DNA from: Blastococcus sp. URHD0036
Lineage (GTDB): Bacteria > Actinomycetota > Actinomycetes > Mycobacteriales > Geodermatophilaceae
DNA: 64,000 nucleotides
Assembly (NCBI RefSeq): GCF_000701365.1
Contig: NZ_JNIK01000001.1
Span: 1 to 64,000, forward strand
Reading direction: 5' to 3'
The notes below the pieces were generated by a model. It saw only the letters and a list, made by a program, of their open reading frames with translations, searched no databases and was not told where the DNA came from. The translations under genes and the position numbers were made by a program. This document shows, piece after piece, positions 17,780 to 30,359 of the stretch (within the stretch, counting starts at the first letter, position 1; the number at the start of each line of letters is the position of its first letter).

Positions 17780-19081
17780 TCATGGTCCCGCAGGGACGGG
17801 GGTCGCCGCCACGGCGGCCGCCCGGGCGGCCGCCTGCAGCCGCACCCACGACAGCAGCGGCGGCAGGACGGCGAGGACGCCGAGGCCCCCGATGAGGGCC
17901 ACCACGCCGCTGGGGTCCAGCCCCTCGGCGGCCAGGCCGGCGCCCAGCGCGCCCAGCCCCTGGACGCCGTAGAGGCCGCTGACGGCCACGCCCACGGCGC
18001 GCCCGCGGAAGGCCCGCGGCACCTCCTGGACGAAGGTGACGTTGAGCGGGATCGTCCAGGCGCCGCCGACACCGGCCACGAACATGCAGGCCAGGACGAC
18101 GGCGAAGGTGCCGGCCCCCGGGGGCGCCCACATCGCGACGAGCCCGGCGGCCAGGACGGGGACCAGCGAGACGAGCACGAGGGCGGGCACCAGGCGGTCC
18201 CGCCACAGCGGGGGCACCAGCCGGCCGAGCAGCAGCCCGCCGACCGTCACGCCCAGCGGGTTGGCGGCGAGGAGGAGCCCGACCCCGGTGGCGCCGCCAC
18301 CGATCTCGTCCACGAGGGGCGCGGCGATGCCCTCGGCGGCGTTGGCGAACATCACACCGACCCAGACCAGCACCACGATGGTGAGCAGCCGGGGGGTCCG
18401 GGCGATCAGCCGCATGCCCTCGCCGGCGTCCTGCCACACCGAGCGGCGGCCGTCGTCCTCGGGGACGGGGGCGGGGCGGCGCTGGAGGCGGGCGTTCAGC
18501 CACAGCGCCGAGACCGCGAAGGTGGCGGCGTCCAGGAGCAGCACCCAGGACGGGTGCAGCGCCCACACCAGCGTGCCGCCGAGCGCGAAACCGACCACCT
18601 GCGACATCTGCGAGCTGACGCTGGTCAGCGAGGTGGCGACGGCGTAGCGGTCGCCGGTCAGCACGTCGGCGACGAGCGCGGACCGGGCCGACTCGAACGG
18701 CGGGGCGAACAGCGACACGAGCAGCAGCAGCACCAGCAGGACCGCGAGCGGGGTCCCGGGCACGGCCATCCCGACCAGCAGCACGGCACGCGCGGCGTCG
18801 CTGGCGATGAGCACGCGGTGCCGGGGCAGCCGGTCGGCGAGGGTGGCCAGCACCGGCCCGCCGATCAGCCAGGGCAGGTAGCTGATCGCGAAGGTGACGG
18901 CGCTCAGCAGCGGGGAGTCGGTCCGCTCGTAGACGAGCACGGTGAGGGCGACCCGGGCCAGCTGGTCACCGATCGTGGAGAGCAGGAAGGTCCCGAACAG
19001 CGGCCGGAACTCCGCGACGGAGAAGACCTCGCGGTAGGTGGCCTGGCGCACCGGCGTGGCGGCCGGGGGACCGTCGCTCAC
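17780..19081 (-). CDS. MFS transporter
   Basis: The 433-residue protein has twelve predicted membrane helices. It has the MFS loop 2-3 motif [18 protein letters not shown] and a helix-4/5 region [20 protein letters not shown] like the MFS_3/enterobactin-exporter-type group. Substrate is unknown. GTG 19081 overlaps the MscS stop by four bases, and glbO follows within 4 bases. Confidence 0.88.
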   Translation of the reverse strand: MSDGPPAATPVRQATYREVFSVAEFRPLFGTFLLSTIGDQLARVALTVLVYERTDSPLLSAVTFAISYLPWLIGGPVLATLADRLPRHRVLIASDAARAVLLVGMAVPGTPLAVLLVLLLLVSLFAPPFESARSALVADVLTGDRYAVATSLTSVSSQMSQVVGFALGGTLVWALHPSWVLLLDAATFAVSALWLNARLQRRPAPVPEDDGRRSVWQDAGEGMRLIARTPRLLTIVVLVWVGVMFANAAEGIAAPLVDEIGGGATGVGLLLAANPLGVTVGGLLLGRLVPPLWRDRLVPALVLVSLVPVLAAGLVAMWAPPGAGTFAVVLACMFVAGVGGAWTIPLNVTFVQEVPRAFRGRAVGVAVSGLYGVQGLGALGAGLAAEGLDPSGVVALIGGLGVLAVLPPLLSWVRLQAAARAAAVAATPVPAGP

Positions 19082-20094
19082 CGCGGGGCCGCGGGTACGG
19101 AGCCCAGGGCGGGGGTGGGCGTGCGGATCCCCTCGAGGGCGAACCGCTCGCTCAGCCGGAGCCGCAGCTCCCGGGCGACGCGCCACTGGTCGGCGTTCGT
19201 GCTGCGGACCTGCACGCGCATGACGACCCCCTGGGCGGTGATCTGCTCCACGCCCAGGGACTCGGGCTCGGCCAGCAGCACGTCGGCCCACTCCGGCTGG
19301 GCGTACATGGCGTCGGCGACCTCCTGCATCACGGCGCGGCAGGTGTCGAGGTCGGTGTCGTGGGCGACGGGCATGTCGATGACGACCTGGGCGAAGCCCT
19401 GGCTCTTGTTGCCGACCCGGAGCACCTCGCCGTTGCGGACGTACCAGACCACCCCGTGGGAGTCCCGGAGCCGGGTGATCCGCAGCCCCACGGCCTCCAC
19501 GGTGCCGATGGCCTCGCCCAGGTCGACGACGTCCCCGACGCCGTACTGGTCCTCGAGGATGATCCCGATCCCGGCGATGAAGTCCTTGACCAGGTTCTGC
19601 GCCCCGAAGCCGAGGGCCACGCCCACGACGCCGGCGCTGGCGATGATCGGCGCCAGGTTCACGCCCAGCTCGCCGAGCACGAGGACGACGGCGATGCCCA
19701 GGACGACGAACGACGAGAAGCTGCGCAGCACCGAGCTGATCGCCGCCGCCCGCTGCGTGCGGCGCTCGGCGATCGTCTCCACGCCGTCCGGGTCGGCACC
19801 CCGGGCCCGGTTCTGCCACGGCCGCAGGATCGTCGCCATCGACCCGGTCGCCGTTCGGGTGGTGAGCCGGCGGATCCCGCGGTGCAGGAGCAGCCGGGTG
19901 ACCACGGCCAGCACGACGATCAGCAGGATCCGTGCCGGCTTGGCGATCAGGGCGTCCGCGTTCGCGGCGAGCCAGTCGACGCCGAACAGGTCGTAGACGC
20001 GGGCGCACAGCGAGCCCGCGTCGGTGACGCACTCAGGGAGTTCCGTGCTGCCGCTCTCGACGGCGGCGACCACGGACAGTGAACTGCTCATCAC
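19078..20094 (-). CDS. Small-conductance mechanosensitive channel (MscS family)
   Basis: The 338-residue protein has three or four helices, the pore-lining glycine/alanine-rich ASAGVVGVALGFGAQNLVKDFIAG, and the beta domain DQYGVGDVVDLGEAIGTVEAVGLRITRLRD and VRNGEVLRVGNKS. It relieves osmotic pressure by opening under membrane tension. It is the first gene of an operon with the MFS gene, glbO and aglA. Confidence 0.93.
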   Translation of the reverse strand: MMSSSLSVVAAVESGSTELPECVTDAGSLCARVYDLFGVDWLAANADALIAKPARILLIVVLAVVTRLLLHRGIRRLTTRTATGSMATILRPWQNRARGADPDGVETIAERRTQRAAAISSVLRSFSSFVVLGIAVVLVLGELGVNLAPIIASAGVVGVALGFGAQNLVKDFIAGIGIILEDQYGVGDVVDLGEAIGTVEAVGLRITRLRDSHGVVWYVRNGEVLRVGNKSQGFAQVVIDMPVAHDTDLDTCRAVMQEVADAMYAQPEWADVLLAEPESLGVEQITAQGVVMRVQVRSTNADQWRVARELRLRLSERFALEGIRTPTPALGSVPAAPR

Positions 20095-20124
20095 CGTCCA
20101 TGGTCTCAGGCGTCGCGGCCCACG

Positions 20125-22221
20125 TCAGCCTTGGATGCCGGATCCGTCCGGGAATCCGGTGTGCTGGGCGAGGAACGCCAGCTGGTCCGCCGCCAGGCCG
20201 ACCGTCCGGCTGACCGCCCGGGCGCCGTGCCCGACCGAGATCTCCCGGCGCAGCAGCACCGGCGCGTCGGCGGTGGTGGCGTGCTGCAGGGCGGCGGCGA
20301 GCTTGCGGGCGTGCAGCGGGTCCACTCGGGTGTCGCTCTCGAAGGTCGTGAAGAGGACCGCCGGGTACGCCGTCCCCTCGCGGACGGCGTGGTACGGCGA
20401 GTAGCCCAGCAGCCAGCCCAGCTCGACCGGGTCGTCGGCGGTGCCGTACTCGTCGTTCCAGGTCCGGCCCAGCCCGAAGCGCTCGTACCGGACCATGTCC
20501 AGCAGCGGCGCGCTGCAGACGACGGCCGCGACCAGGTCGGGCCGCTGGGTCAGCGTCGCGCCGACCAGCAGGCCGCCGTTGGACCCGCCGAAGACGGCCA
20601 GCTGCGCCGGCGTCGTCCAGCCCTCGGCGACCAGGTGCTCACCGGCGGCCGCGAAGTCGTCGAACACGTTCTGCTTGCGCTCGCGCATGCCGGCCCGGTG
20701 CCACTCCTCGCCGTGCTCGGAGCCGCCGCGCAGGTTGGCGACCACCCAGACCCCGCCGGCCGCGACCCAGGACAGCGCCTGCGCCGAGTAGGCCGGGGTG
20801 AGGGAGACGTTGAAGCCGCCGTAGCCGTAGAGGACGGTCGGTCGCGGGGTGTCCGGCCGGCCGGTGCCCGACAGGACGAAGAGGTGCACCGGCGTCCCGT
20901 CCGCCGACGTCGCGTGCGTCTCGACGACGGTCACGTCCGGGACGGCGCCGGCGACGGGTGCCCGCTCGTGCTCCGCCAGGGCGGTCGGGTCGGTGGCCTC
21001 CCAGCGCAGCACCGACGGCGGGGTGGCGTAGTCGGTGTAGCCGACCCAGGCCGTCGTCCCTCCCTCGGGCCGGGAGCTGACGCCGGAGACGCTGCCCGGC
21101 GGCAGGGCCGTCACGTCGTGCTGCTTCCCCGTGCCGTCCGCGGCCCAGACCGACAGCCGGTCGGTCGCGTCGACCGAGTGGACGGCGAGCACCTGGAGGG
21201 CGCCGTCCGGCCCGTCGACGAGCGCGACGTCGGACAGGACGCCGTCCTCCTGCTGGGGGACGACGTCGGTCCACGCCTCCGGCGCCCAGGTCGCGGCGTC
21301 CTCCGGGTCGGCGACCGCCAGCCGCCGGCGCGGGGTGCCGCGGTCGCTGAGCAGCCACAGCCGGCCGTCGCGGGCGACCCACGCGGAGGTCTGCGCGTCG
21401 ACGCCGACCTGCAGCTCGCGCAGCTCGCCGGCCGCACTCAGGTCGGCGAGCCACACGTCGTCGCGCGGGGCGGTGCCGGCGGAGGCGGAGACGACCAGCC
21501 AGCGGCCGTCCCGGCTGGTGTGCACGCCGTAGTAGTTGGTCGGGTCCAGACCCTCGCCGTGGACGAGCGCGTCGGTGCCGGGGTCGGCGCCCACCCGGTG
21601 GCGCCAGACCCGGCGGTGGAACTGCTCCTCGCCGGCCGGCACCTGGTCGGGGGCGAGGCGGCGGACGTAGAACAGCTCCTCGCCGCCGGGCAGCCAGGCG
21701 ACGGGGGAGTAGCGGCAGCGGTCGACCGGGCCGTCGAGCTGCTCGCCGGTGGCGACGTCGAGGACGTACAGCCGCGACTCCTCGTCGCCGCCGGTCGACA
21801 GCTGGTAGGCCAGCCGGTCGCCCTCCCACGACGGCGACCAGGCGTCGAGCGTGGTGGTGCCGGCGGGGTCGATCGCCATGGGGTCGACGAGCACGCGCAC
21901 GGTGCCGTCGGGCTCGCGCACCCGGAGGACGGCGTGCTCCTGACCGGGGTCGCGGCGGGTGGAGAAGGCCCGCCCGCCGCGGTGCGCCGGGACGCCGACC
22001 GCGCCGGCGTGCACCAGCTGCTCGAGCCGCTCGGCGAACCGCGCCCGCAGCGGCAGGGCGGCGAGTGCGGTGGCGGTGAGGGCGTCCTGGGCGTCGGTCC
22101 ACGCGCGGGTGCGGTGGTCCTCGACGTCCTCCAGCCAGCGGTAGGGATCGGCGACGGCGGTGCCGTGCAGGTCCTCGATCAGGTCCAGCCGCGGGGCCTC
22201 GGGATAGCGCACCCCGTCCAC
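20125..22221 (-). CDS. Prolyl oligopeptidase family serine peptidase (S9A)
   Basis: The 698-residue protein has a seven-bladed propeller (about 60-400) and a C-terminal alpha/beta hydrolase domain. The N-terminal [16 protein letters not shown] is the family entry motif. The catalytic serine is in [11 protein letters not shown], the Asp in [14 protein letters not shown] and the His in [11 protein letters not shown]. No signal peptide is seen, so it is probably cytosolic and cleaves short proline-containing peptides. GTG 22221 was preferred over 22254 because GGGAG lies 8 bases upstream. Confidence 0.93.
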   Translation of the reverse strand: MDGVRYPEAPRLDLIEDLHGTAVADPYRWLEDVEDHRTRAWTDAQDALTATALAALPLRARFAERLEQLVHAGAVGVPAHRGGRAFSTRRDPGQEHAVLRVREPDGTVRVLVDPMAIDPAGTTTLDAWSPSWEGDRLAYQLSTGGDEESRLYVLDVATGEQLDGPVDRCRYSPVAWLPGGEELFYVRRLAPDQVPAGEEQFHRRVWRHRVGADPGTDALVHGEGLDPTNYYGVHTSRDGRWLVVSASAGTAPRDDVWLADLSAAGELRELQVGVDAQTSAWVARDGRLWLLSDRGTPRRRLAVADPEDAATWAPEAWTDVVPQQEDGVLSDVALVDGPDGALQVLAVHSVDATDRLSVWAADGTGKQHDVTALPPGSVSGVSSRPEGGTTAWVGYTDYATPPSVLRWEATDPTALAEHERAPVAGAVPDVTVVETHATSADGTPVHLFVLSGTGRPDTPRPTVLYGYGGFNVSLTPAYSAQALSWVAAGGVWVVANLRGGSEHGEEWHRAGMRERKQNVFDDFAAAGEHLVAEGWTTPAQLAVFGGSNGGLLVGATLTQRPDLVAAVVCSAPLLDMVRYERFGLGRTWNDEYGTADDPVELGWLLGYSPYHAVREGTAYPAVLFTTFESDTRVDPLHARKLAAALQHATTADAPVLLRREISVGHGARAVSRTVGLAADQLAFLAQHTGFPDGSGIQG

Positions 22222-22349
22222 GGTAGTTCTCCCGCGTGGTGGCCCGAGACGCATCCCACGAGCGCTCCGGCCCCGTTTCGCGCCATGATGGGCCTACCCG
22301 TGGGTCGTGCAGCACCCAGCGGCACGTCCCGCGGCGCTGGAGGTGCCCC

Positions 22350-22958
22350 GTGCCGCGTGCCGTCAACGGGTCGTCGTCCGCGAGCCAGCCGGGCCCGCGC
22401 CGCGACCCGGTCCACTTACCGCTGACACCCGTGCCCGGCCGCGGGACCGCCGCGGCCACCCTGCTCCTGAACGCGACCTACGAGCCGCTGTGCGTCGTGT
22501 CCAGCCGGCGGGCGATCGTGCTCGTGCTCGCCGAGAAGGCGGTCTCGGTCGACGCCTCGGCCGAGCTCGTGCACGCCGAGTCGGTCACGGTCCCGGTGCC
22601 GGTCGTCGTCCGGCTGACCCGCTACGTCCGGGTGCCCTACCCGGCGCAGGTGCCCCTGTCACGCCGCGCGGTCTTCACCCGCGACGGGCAGACCTGCGTC
22701 TACTGCGGCAGCTCGGCGACGAGCATCGACCACGTCGTGCCGCGCAGCCGCGGGGGCACCCACACCTGGGACAACGTGGTCGCCGCCTGCCGCCGGTGCA
22801 ACCACACCAAGGCCGACCGATCGCTGGCCGAGATGGGCTGGAAGCTGCCGCACCCGCCGCACACCCCGAGCGGTGCGGCCTGGCGGCTGCTCGGCCACCG
22901 GACCGTGGACCCCCGCTGGCGGGAGTGGCTCGGCCTCGCCGACAGCGTCAGCGCGTGA
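22350..22958 (+). CDS. HNH endonuclease
   Basis: The 202-residue protein has the N-terminal [27 protein letters not shown] module and a C-terminal HNH domain: [44 protein letters not shown], with two zinc CxxC pairs. This stand-alone family is widespread in actinobacteria (Rv2469c in M. tuberculosis) and its role is unknown. GTG 22350 has GGAGG 6 bases upstream. Its stop overlaps the next gene's GTG as GTGA. Confidence 0.9.
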   Translation: MPRAVNGSSSASQPGPRRDPVHLPLTPVPGRGTAAATLLLNATYEPLCVVSSRRAIVLVLAEKAVSVDASAELVHAESVTVPVPVVVRLTRYVRVPYPAQVPLSRRAVFTRDGQTCVYCGSSATSIDHVVPRSRGGTHTWDNVVAACRRCNHTKADRSLAEMGWKLPHPPHTPSGAAWRLLGHRTVDPRWREWLGLADSVSA

Positions 22959-23818
22959 CGTCCCCGGCGACGGCGCGGCGGCTGTGGGCGCTCGGCGAGC
23001 CCTTGCACGCGCTCGCCTACTTCGCCGCCGAGGTGGTGGCGGCGGGTGATGCCGCGGGCCTGCGCGGCTTCTGGTCCGGCTACTTCGCGATGCGTGCAGC
23101 GCCCCTGGGCCCGGTGGGTCCCGAGGTCGTGACGGCGACCTTCGTCGGGTTCGCGCCGTCGTTCGTGCGGCGGTGGGTCCCGGGGGTGTGGGACGCGGTG
23201 TCGCCCGCGGAGGCCCTGACCGCCCGGCTCGCCGGGATCGACGCGGCGGTGCGGCGGGTGCTGGGGGAGGAGTGGCCGGACTCCGCCGAGGCCGCGGAGG
23301 CAGCCGCCCTCGCCGGGACCGCCGCGGCCGCCGTGGACGTGCCGGGCCGGCCGCTCGCCGCGGCGAACGCCGGACTCCCGGTGCCCGACCGGGCGCACCT
23401 GGCCCTGTGGCAGGCGCTCACCACGCTGCGGGAGCACCGCGGGGACGGGCACACCGTCGCGCTGGTGCAGCGCGGCATCTCCGGGCTGCAGGCCAACGTG
23501 CTCGCCGTCGCGGCCGGCCGCACCGACCGCGCGTGGCTGCTGCGGGCCCGCGGGTGGAGCGAGCCGGAGTGGGACGACGCCGTCGCCGCGCTGAGCGACC
23601 GCGGGTGGCTCGACGGCGACGGGCTGACCGCGGAGGGGCTGTCGGCCGTCACCGCGGTCGAGGCCGACACCGACCGTCTGGCGCTGGGCCCGTGGCAGGC
23701 GCTCGGCGACGTCGGCTGCGACCGGCTCGCGGCGCTGCTGGTGCCCGTCCGCCGGGCCGTCGTCGCGGCGGGGGACTGGCCGACCGGCAACCCCATCGGC
23801 GCCCCCGACCCCTCCTGA
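22955..23818 (+). CDS. SCO6745-type helix-rich protein
   Basis: The 287-residue protein matches the SCO6745 layout: an N-terminal ARRLWALGEPLHALAYFAAE, a middle MRAAPLGPVGPEVVTATFVGFAPSFVRR and a C-terminal winged-helix-like section LRARGWSEPEWDDAVAALSDRGWLDGDGLTAEG. Function is unknown; the family resembles MarR-like folds. It is translationally coupled to the HNH gene. Confidence 0.82.
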   Translation: MTSPATARRLWALGEPLHALAYFAAEVVAAGDAAGLRGFWSGYFAMRAAPLGPVGPEVVTATFVGFAPSFVRRWVPGVWDAVSPAEALTARLAGIDAAVRRVLGEEWPDSAEAAEAAALAGTAAAAVDVPGRPLAAANAGLPVPDRAHLALWQALTTLREHRGDGHTVALVQRGISGLQANVLAVAAGRTDRAWLLRARGWSEPEWDDAVAALSDRGWLDGDGLTAEGLSAVTAVEADTDRLALGPWQALGDVGCDRLAALLVPVRRAVVAAGDWPTGNPIGAPDPS

Positions 23819-23820
23819 GT

Positions 23821-23883
23821 GAGGCATAGGAAGCAATCCCCACGTCCTCAGGCGGGAGACGTGGGGATCGCTTCCTATGCCTC
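23821..23883. terminator. Long bidirectional hairpin between convergent genes
   Basis: Two 26-base arms (23821-23846 and 23858-23883) are complementary with a single A-C mismatch around an 11-base loop. They fill the gap between the convergent SCO6745-type gene and kynU. Confidence 0.8.
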
Positions 23884-23891
23884 GGCGGAGC

Positions 23892-25145
23892 TCAGGTGAC
23901 GCGGGAGCGCTCGGTCGGGTACGCCTCGTGGGCGCTCTCGGCGAGGACGGCGCGGAAGCGCTCCATCGCGTCCCAGACGTCGACGAACCGGGTGTAGATC
24001 GGCGCCGGACCCAGCCGCACCCGGTCCGGCGTCCGGAAGTCCGGGACGACGCCGCGGTCGACCAGCGCCTGGGTGATCTGCCAGGCCTGCGGGTGGGCCA
24101 GGCTGACGTGCGAGCCCCGGCGGGTGGCGTCCCGCGGCGAGGCGAGGACGACGCCGTGCGGGGCCAGCTCCGCGTCGGCCAGCGCCACCACGAGGTCGGT
24201 CAGCGCCCGCCCCTTGGCCGCCAGCGCCTCGATGCCGGCCTCGGCCACCAGCCGCGCGCCCACCTCGACCGCGGCCGTGGCCAGCACGGGCGGCGTCCCC
24301 ACGCCGAACCGCTCGATCCCCGGCGCCGGGTCGTAGACCGGACCCATCTCGAACTGGTCGCGCTGGCCGAACCACCCCCAGATCGGCTGCCGCAGCTCGT
24401 CCTGCAGCTCGCGCCGCACGTAGAGGAACGCCGGGGCGCCGGGGCCGCCGTTCAGGTACTTGTAGGTGCACCCCACCGCGAGGTCGGCACCGATCGCATC
24501 GAGCTCGACCGGGACGGCCCCCGCCGCGTGCGAGAGGTCCCAGAGGACCAGCGCGCCGGCGTCGTGCACCAGCCGGGTGACCGCGGTGAGGTCGGGCAGG
24601 GCGCCGGACCGGTAGGCCACCGCCGAGAGGACGACGACCGCGACCCGCTCGTCCAGCGCGGCGGCCAGCACCTCGGGGTCGAGGCCCTCGTCGATGTGCG
24701 CCGGGATCTCGCGGACCTCCATGCCGCGCGCCGCGGCCACTCCCGCGACGAGGTAGCGGTCGGTGGGGAAGTCGTCGGCGCAGCAGACCAGGACGTCGCG
24801 GCCGGGACGGGCGTCGGCACCGGCGACCAGCAGCTTGTAGAGGTCGACCGAGGTCGAGTCGCCGACCAGGACCTGCCCGGGCCCGGCGCCGAGCACGCCG
24901 GTGCCGATGAGGTCCCCCACCTCGGTCGCCTGCCCGATCCACGACGACCAGGAGCCGATCAGGCCGCGGCCCCACTGCTCCTCGGCGACCCGGGCGAGGG
25001 CTGCCGGGGTATCCCGCGGCAGCCGGCCCAGCGAGTTGCCGTCGAGGTAGAGCAGGGACTCGTCGGCGACGACGAACCGGTCGCGGAACGCGGCGAGGGG
25101 ATCGGCGGCGTCCAGCGCCTCGGCGGCCGCGCGGGTGAGGTCCAC
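23892..25145 (-). CDS. kynU: Kynureninase
   Basis: KynU is a PLP enzyme cleaving kynurenine to anthranilate and alanine in tryptophan breakdown. The 417-residue length is normal. Landmarks are LYLDGNSLGRLP, WDLSHAAGAVPVEL, the PLP lysine in GCTYKYLNGGPGAP, IWGWFGQRDQFEM and RGSHVSLAHPQA. Neither tryptophan dioxygenase nor formamidase is in the window, so it stands alone here. GTG 25145 is the start. Confidence 0.95.
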   Translation of the reverse strand: MDLTRAAAEALDAADPLAAFRDRFVVADESLLYLDGNSLGRLPRDTPAALARVAEEQWGRGLIGSWSSWIGQATEVGDLIGTGVLGAGPGQVLVGDSTSVDLYKLLVAGADARPGRDVLVCCADDFPTDRYLVAGVAAARGMEVREIPAHIDEGLDPEVLAAALDERVAVVVLSAVAYRSGALPDLTAVTRLVHDAGALVLWDLSHAAGAVPVELDAIGADLAVGCTYKYLNGGPGAPAFLYVRRELQDELRQPIWGWFGQRDQFEMGPVYDPAPGIERFGVGTPPVLATAAVEVGARLVAEAGIEALAAKGRALTDLVVALADAELAPHGVVLASPRDATRRGSHVSLAHPQAWQITQALVDRGVVPDFRTPDRVRLGPAPIYTRFVDVWDAMERFRAVLAESAHEAYPTERSRVT

Positions 25146-25244
25146 GTCCCCTGTCTACAGACCCCGGGGACTCCCGCGTGCGAGATCCCCGGGGTACCGG
25201 GCGCCGTGCCGGGACACGGGCGCGTGGAAGCCCGGGGCTGCCGG

Positions 25245-25250
25245 TAGGTT
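25245..25250 (+). promoter_or_regulatory. Candidate -10 box for a leaderless ctaJ transcript
   Basis: TAGGTT ends 7 bases before GTG 25258, the spacing of actinobacterial leaderless genes. The -35 region is poor. Confidence 0.4.
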
Positions 25251-25257
25251 GTCGGCC

Positions 25258-25524
25258 GTGAGCACCGTCGAGACCATCCTCGTCTTCGCGGGCATCCCGC
25301 TTGCGATCATCCTGCTGTTCGCCGCGCTGACGCTGCTCCCCGGGCGTGCCCGCAAGGCCCGCTACAAGCCGGGTCAGCAGTGGGAGTACCCGCCGGTCTG
25401 GTGGGAGCCGCACCCGACGGGCAGCGCGCACGACGGGGGCCACGGCGGGGCGCACGCCCTCACGGCCGGCCACTCGACCGCCACCTCCGCCGGCCCGCTC
25501 GGCGGCGCCCGCGGGACCTGGTGA
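25258..25524 (+). CDS. ctaJ: aa3-type cytochrome oxidase subunit CtaJ-like
   Basis: The 88-residue protein starts MSTVETILVFAGIPLAIILLFAALTLL, one membrane helix, followed by RKARYKPGQQWEYPPVWWEPHP and a C-terminal GGARGTW. Start, helix and terminal GGARG(S/N/T)W match the CtaJ accessory subunit of actinobacterial cytochrome oxidase supercomplexes. No -10-independent ribosome site is visible, agreeing with leaderless expression. It precedes the DUF5130 gene, as in mycobacteria. Confidence 0.7.
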   Translation: MSTVETILVFAGIPLAIILLFAALTLLPGRARKARYKPGQQWEYPPVWWEPHPTGSAHDGGHGGAHALTAGHSTATSAGPLGGARGTW

Positions 25525-25572
25525 CCCCGGCCCCATGACCACCCCCACCCGAACCGTTCCCGGAGGTCGGCG

Positions 25573-26034
25573 ATGACCCGCACCATCGAGGCCACGTCGC
25601 ACGACACGGCCACCGAGACGACCGCGGCCGCGCGCACCGATCAGACCGAGGGCCAGGACTCCCCGTTCACCCTCCCGGAGCTCTCCCGGCTCGACGAGGC
25701 GCTGACGATGTCCTCCCGCGAGACCGGCCTGCGCTTCACCCTCTACCTGGGTGACCTCGGCGCCCGGACCCGCTCCCGCGCCGAGGAGCTGCACGGGACC
25801 TCCGGCGGCGACCCGTCGGAGGCGGTGCTCCTGGCCGTCTCGCCCGGGCAGCGCGTGGTCGAGGTCGTGACCGGGCACGCGGCCGCGCGCCGGCTGCCCG
25901 ACCGCGCCTGCGCCCTCGCCGTCCTGTCGATGACGAACTCGTTCGCCTCCGGTGACCTGGTCGGCGGCATCGTGAACGGCCTGCGTCAGCTGTCGGACCA
26001 GGCCGGCCACCCGCGGGGCCTGCACACGCACTGA
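25573..26034 (+). CDS. DUF5130 family protein
   Basis: The 153-residue protein resembles a TPM-like phosphatase fold in short form: FTLPELSRLDEALTMSSRETGLRFTLYLGDLG, VLLAVSPGQRVVEVVTGHAAARRLPDRACALAVLSM and GDLVGGIVNGLRQLS. It corresponds to Rv2468c in the conserved block. Function is unknown. The first 35 residues are threonine-rich and probably disordered. Confidence 0.85.
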   Translation: MTRTIEATSHDTATETTAAARTDQTEGQDSPFTLPELSRLDEALTMSSRETGLRFTLYLGDLGARTRSRAEELHGTSGGDPSEAVLLAVSPGQRVVEVVTGHAAARRLPDRACALAVLSMTNSFASGDLVGGIVNGLRQLSDQAGHPRGLHTH

Positions 26035-26040
26035 AGCGCT

Positions 26041-26087
26041 GAACGCCAGAGGCCCAGAACCGATCCGGTTCTGGGCCTCTCGCGTTC
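26041..26087. terminator. Bidirectional hairpin between DUF5130 and pepN
   Basis: AGAGGCCCAGAACCG (26048-26062) pairs with CGGTTCTGGGCCTCT (26066-26080) around ATC, and GAACGC pairs with GCGTTC outside one mismatch. It occupies the whole gap between the two convergent stop codons. Confidence 0.85.
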
Positions 26088-26091
26088 GTGC

Positions 26092-28644
<2,553 letters not shown>

Positions 28645-28782
28645 GCCGGGCAGCTTCCCACGGGGGACCGACGCGCCGCCGAGCAGCGGTTCGGGGAACA
28701 AGCCGCGCGGGCGCCGACTTGGCAGCCCGCAGAGGGCCGGGGCGCCGCGCGCCGGCCACGAGCACGTGGAGGAGCACCACCC

Positions 28783-29448
28783 ATGACCGAGGCAGTGCAG
28801 AGCGCACCGGTGAAGGCCCGCGTCGACTTCTGGTTCGACCCGCTGTGTCCCTGGGCCTGGCTGACCAGCCGCTGGGTCCTGGAGGCCGCGAAGGTCCGCG
28901 ACATCGACCTGCACTGGCACGTCATGTCGCTGGCGGTGCTCAACCGCGGGCGCGACCTCCCCGAGGAGTACCGCGAGATGATGACCAAGGCGATCGGCCC
29001 GGTGCGGGTCGCGATCGCCGCGGCGCAGCAGCACGGCGACGAGGTGCTCGGAGACCTCTACACGGCCATGGGCACGCTGCGCCACCACGAGGGTGTGGAG
29101 CTCGACGAGCTGATCGCGCCGGCGCTGGAGCGGGTCGGCCTCCCGGCGTCGCTGGCCGAGGCCGCGACGTCCACCGAGTACGACGAGGCGCTGGAGAAGA
29201 GCCACCACGAGGGCATGGACCCGGTGGGCGACGACGTCGGCACCCCGGTCATGCACATCGACGGCGTCGCGTTCTTCGGCCCGGTCATCAGCAAGGTGCC
29301 GACCGGTGAGGACGCCGGCAAGGCCTTCGACGGCGCCGTCCTGCTGGCGAACCTGCCGGACTTCTGGGAGCTCAAGCGGACCCGGCTCTCCGGCCCCGAC
29401 ATGGACTCGGTCCCCGCCGACGCCCTGGAGCTCCGCCGCTCCGCCTGA
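28783..29448 (+). CDS. Mycothiol-linked DsbA-family oxidoreductase (Rv2466c-like), CPWA active site
   Basis: The 221-residue thioredoxin-fold protein with helical insertion has [27 protein letters not shown] at the N-terminus and [21 protein letters not shown] near the end, closely like mycobacterial Rv2466c, a mycothiol-dependent nitroreductase/mycoredoxin-2. The active site here is Cys22-Pro-Trp-Ala25; the resolving cysteine of the mycobacterial CPWC is absent, so a monothiol mechanism is inferred. GTGGAGGAG precedes ATG 28783. It diverges from pepN, as in mycobacteria. Confidence 0.9.
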   Translation: MTEAVQSAPVKARVDFWFDPLCPWAWLTSRWVLEAAKVRDIDLHWHVMSLAVLNRGRDLPEEYREMMTKAIGPVRVAIAAAQQHGDEVLGDLYTAMGTLRHHEGVELDELIAPALERVGLPASLAEAATSTEYDEALEKSHHEGMDPVGDDVGTPVMHIDGVAFFGPVISKVPTGEDAGKAFDGAVLLANLPDFWELKRTRLSGPDMDSVPADALELRRSA

Positions 29449-29455
29449 CGCCGAG

Positions 29456-29496
29456 TGGAGTGCCAGGGGCGAGGGATCCTCGCTCCTGGCACTCCA
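29456..29496 (+). terminator. Hairpin between the DsbA-like gene and the SDR gene
   Basis: An 18-base stem (29456-29473 with 29479-29496, one G-U pair) with loop GGATC lies 7 bases after the stop codon. Confidence 0.8.
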
Positions 29497-29509
29497 TCAG
29501 GATGGGCCG

Positions 29510-30265
29510 GTGCCGCACCCTCCCCGTCAGCGCATCCTGATCACCGGCGCGAGCTCCGGCCTCGGCGCCGGGATGGCCCGCCGTTTCGCGGCCCGCGGTC
29601 GCGACCTGGCCCTGGTGGCCCGCCGGCTCGACCTGCTCGACGCCCTCCGCGGCGAGCTGCTCGCCGCGCACCCCGGCATCCGGGTGGTCACCGCCGAGCT
29701 GGACGTCGACGACGCCGCCGCGGTCGACGAGGTGGTGCCCGCGCTGGCCCGCGACCTGGGCGGCCTCGACCGGTTCGTCGCCAACGCCGGGATCGGGAAG
29801 GGCGCCTCGGTCGGCACCGGTCAGGGGTGGGCCAACCGGGCGACGCTGTTCACCAACGTCCTCGGCACCCACGCCCAGTGCGAGGCCGCGGTCACGCTGT
29901 TCCGGGAGCAGGGGCACGGGCACCTCGTGCTGATCTCGTCGGTCGCCTCGATCCGCGGGATGCGCGGCACCCGGACGGCGTACGGCGCCAGCAAGGCCGC
30001 GCTCAACGCGCTCGCCGAGGGCATCCGCTCGGACCTGCTCGGCACCGGCATCCGGGTGACGACGGTGCTGCCCGGCTACATCGAGACCGACCTCAACGTC
30101 GGCCGCCGCGGACCGCTGACCGTGGACCTCGACACCGGCGTCGACGCCCTCGTGGCCGCGATCGAGCGCGAGCCGGTGCGGGCCTACGTGCCCGAGTGGC
30201 CCTGGCGCCCGGTCGCCGGGCTGCTGCGTGCCCTGCCGCTGCCGCTGGTCCGCCGCCTCACCTGA
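29510..30265 (+). CDS. SDR family oxidoreductase
   Basis: The 251-residue Rossmann protein has ILITGASSGLGAGMARRFA for NADP binding, the NAGIG motif and the catalytic set Ser in LISSVASI with YGASK. The C-terminus carries a conserved WPWRPVAGLLRALP tail as in actinobacterial SDRs of unknown substrate. GTG 29510 starts directly after the terminator hairpin. Confidence 0.85.
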   Translation: MPHPPRQRILITGASSGLGAGMARRFAARGRDLALVARRLDLLDALRGELLAAHPGIRVVTAELDVDDAAAVDEVVPALARDLGGLDRFVANAGIGKGASVGTGQGWANRATLFTNVLGTHAQCEAAVTLFREQGHGHLVLISSVASIRGMRGTRTAYGASKAALNALAEGIRSDLLGTGIRVTTVLPGYIETDLNVGRRGPLTVDLDTGVDALVAAIEREPVRAYVPEWPWRPVAGLLRALPLPLVRRLT

Positions 30266-30270
30266 GGACA

Positions 30271-30294
30271 GGAGACTTTCGCGCGCGAAAGTCT
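30271..30294 (+). terminator. 24-base perfect palindrome after the SDR gene
   Basis: GAGACTTTCGCG and CGCGAAAGTCTC meet with no spacer, 5 bases after the stop codon. As RNA this is a stable hairpin followed by TCTCT. Confidence 0.7.
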
Positions 30295-30324
30295 CTCTCC
30301 GTCGCCGGTGGCGGCCCCGCTCGA

Positions 30325-30353
30325 TTGTGGTCCCGCGCCGCCGCCGATAGCGT
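30325..30353 (+). promoter_or_regulatory. Predicted promoter giving a leaderless transcript
   Basis: TTGTGG (30325-30330) and TAGCGT (30348-30353) are separated by 17 bases, a good match to the housekeeping sigma pattern. The -10 box ends 6 bases before ATG 30360, so transcription should start at or beside the start codon. No ribosome site is needed or seen. Confidence 0.6.
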
Positions 30354-30359
30354 CGTGAG

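Noticed and set aside
14643-17972. A 1109-codon plus-strand open frame opposite the ABC ATPase, GH13 and globin genes
   Set aside because: Its translation is rich in Arg, Gly, Pro and Val with no domain; it is the GC-driven shadow of three well-supported minus-strand genes.
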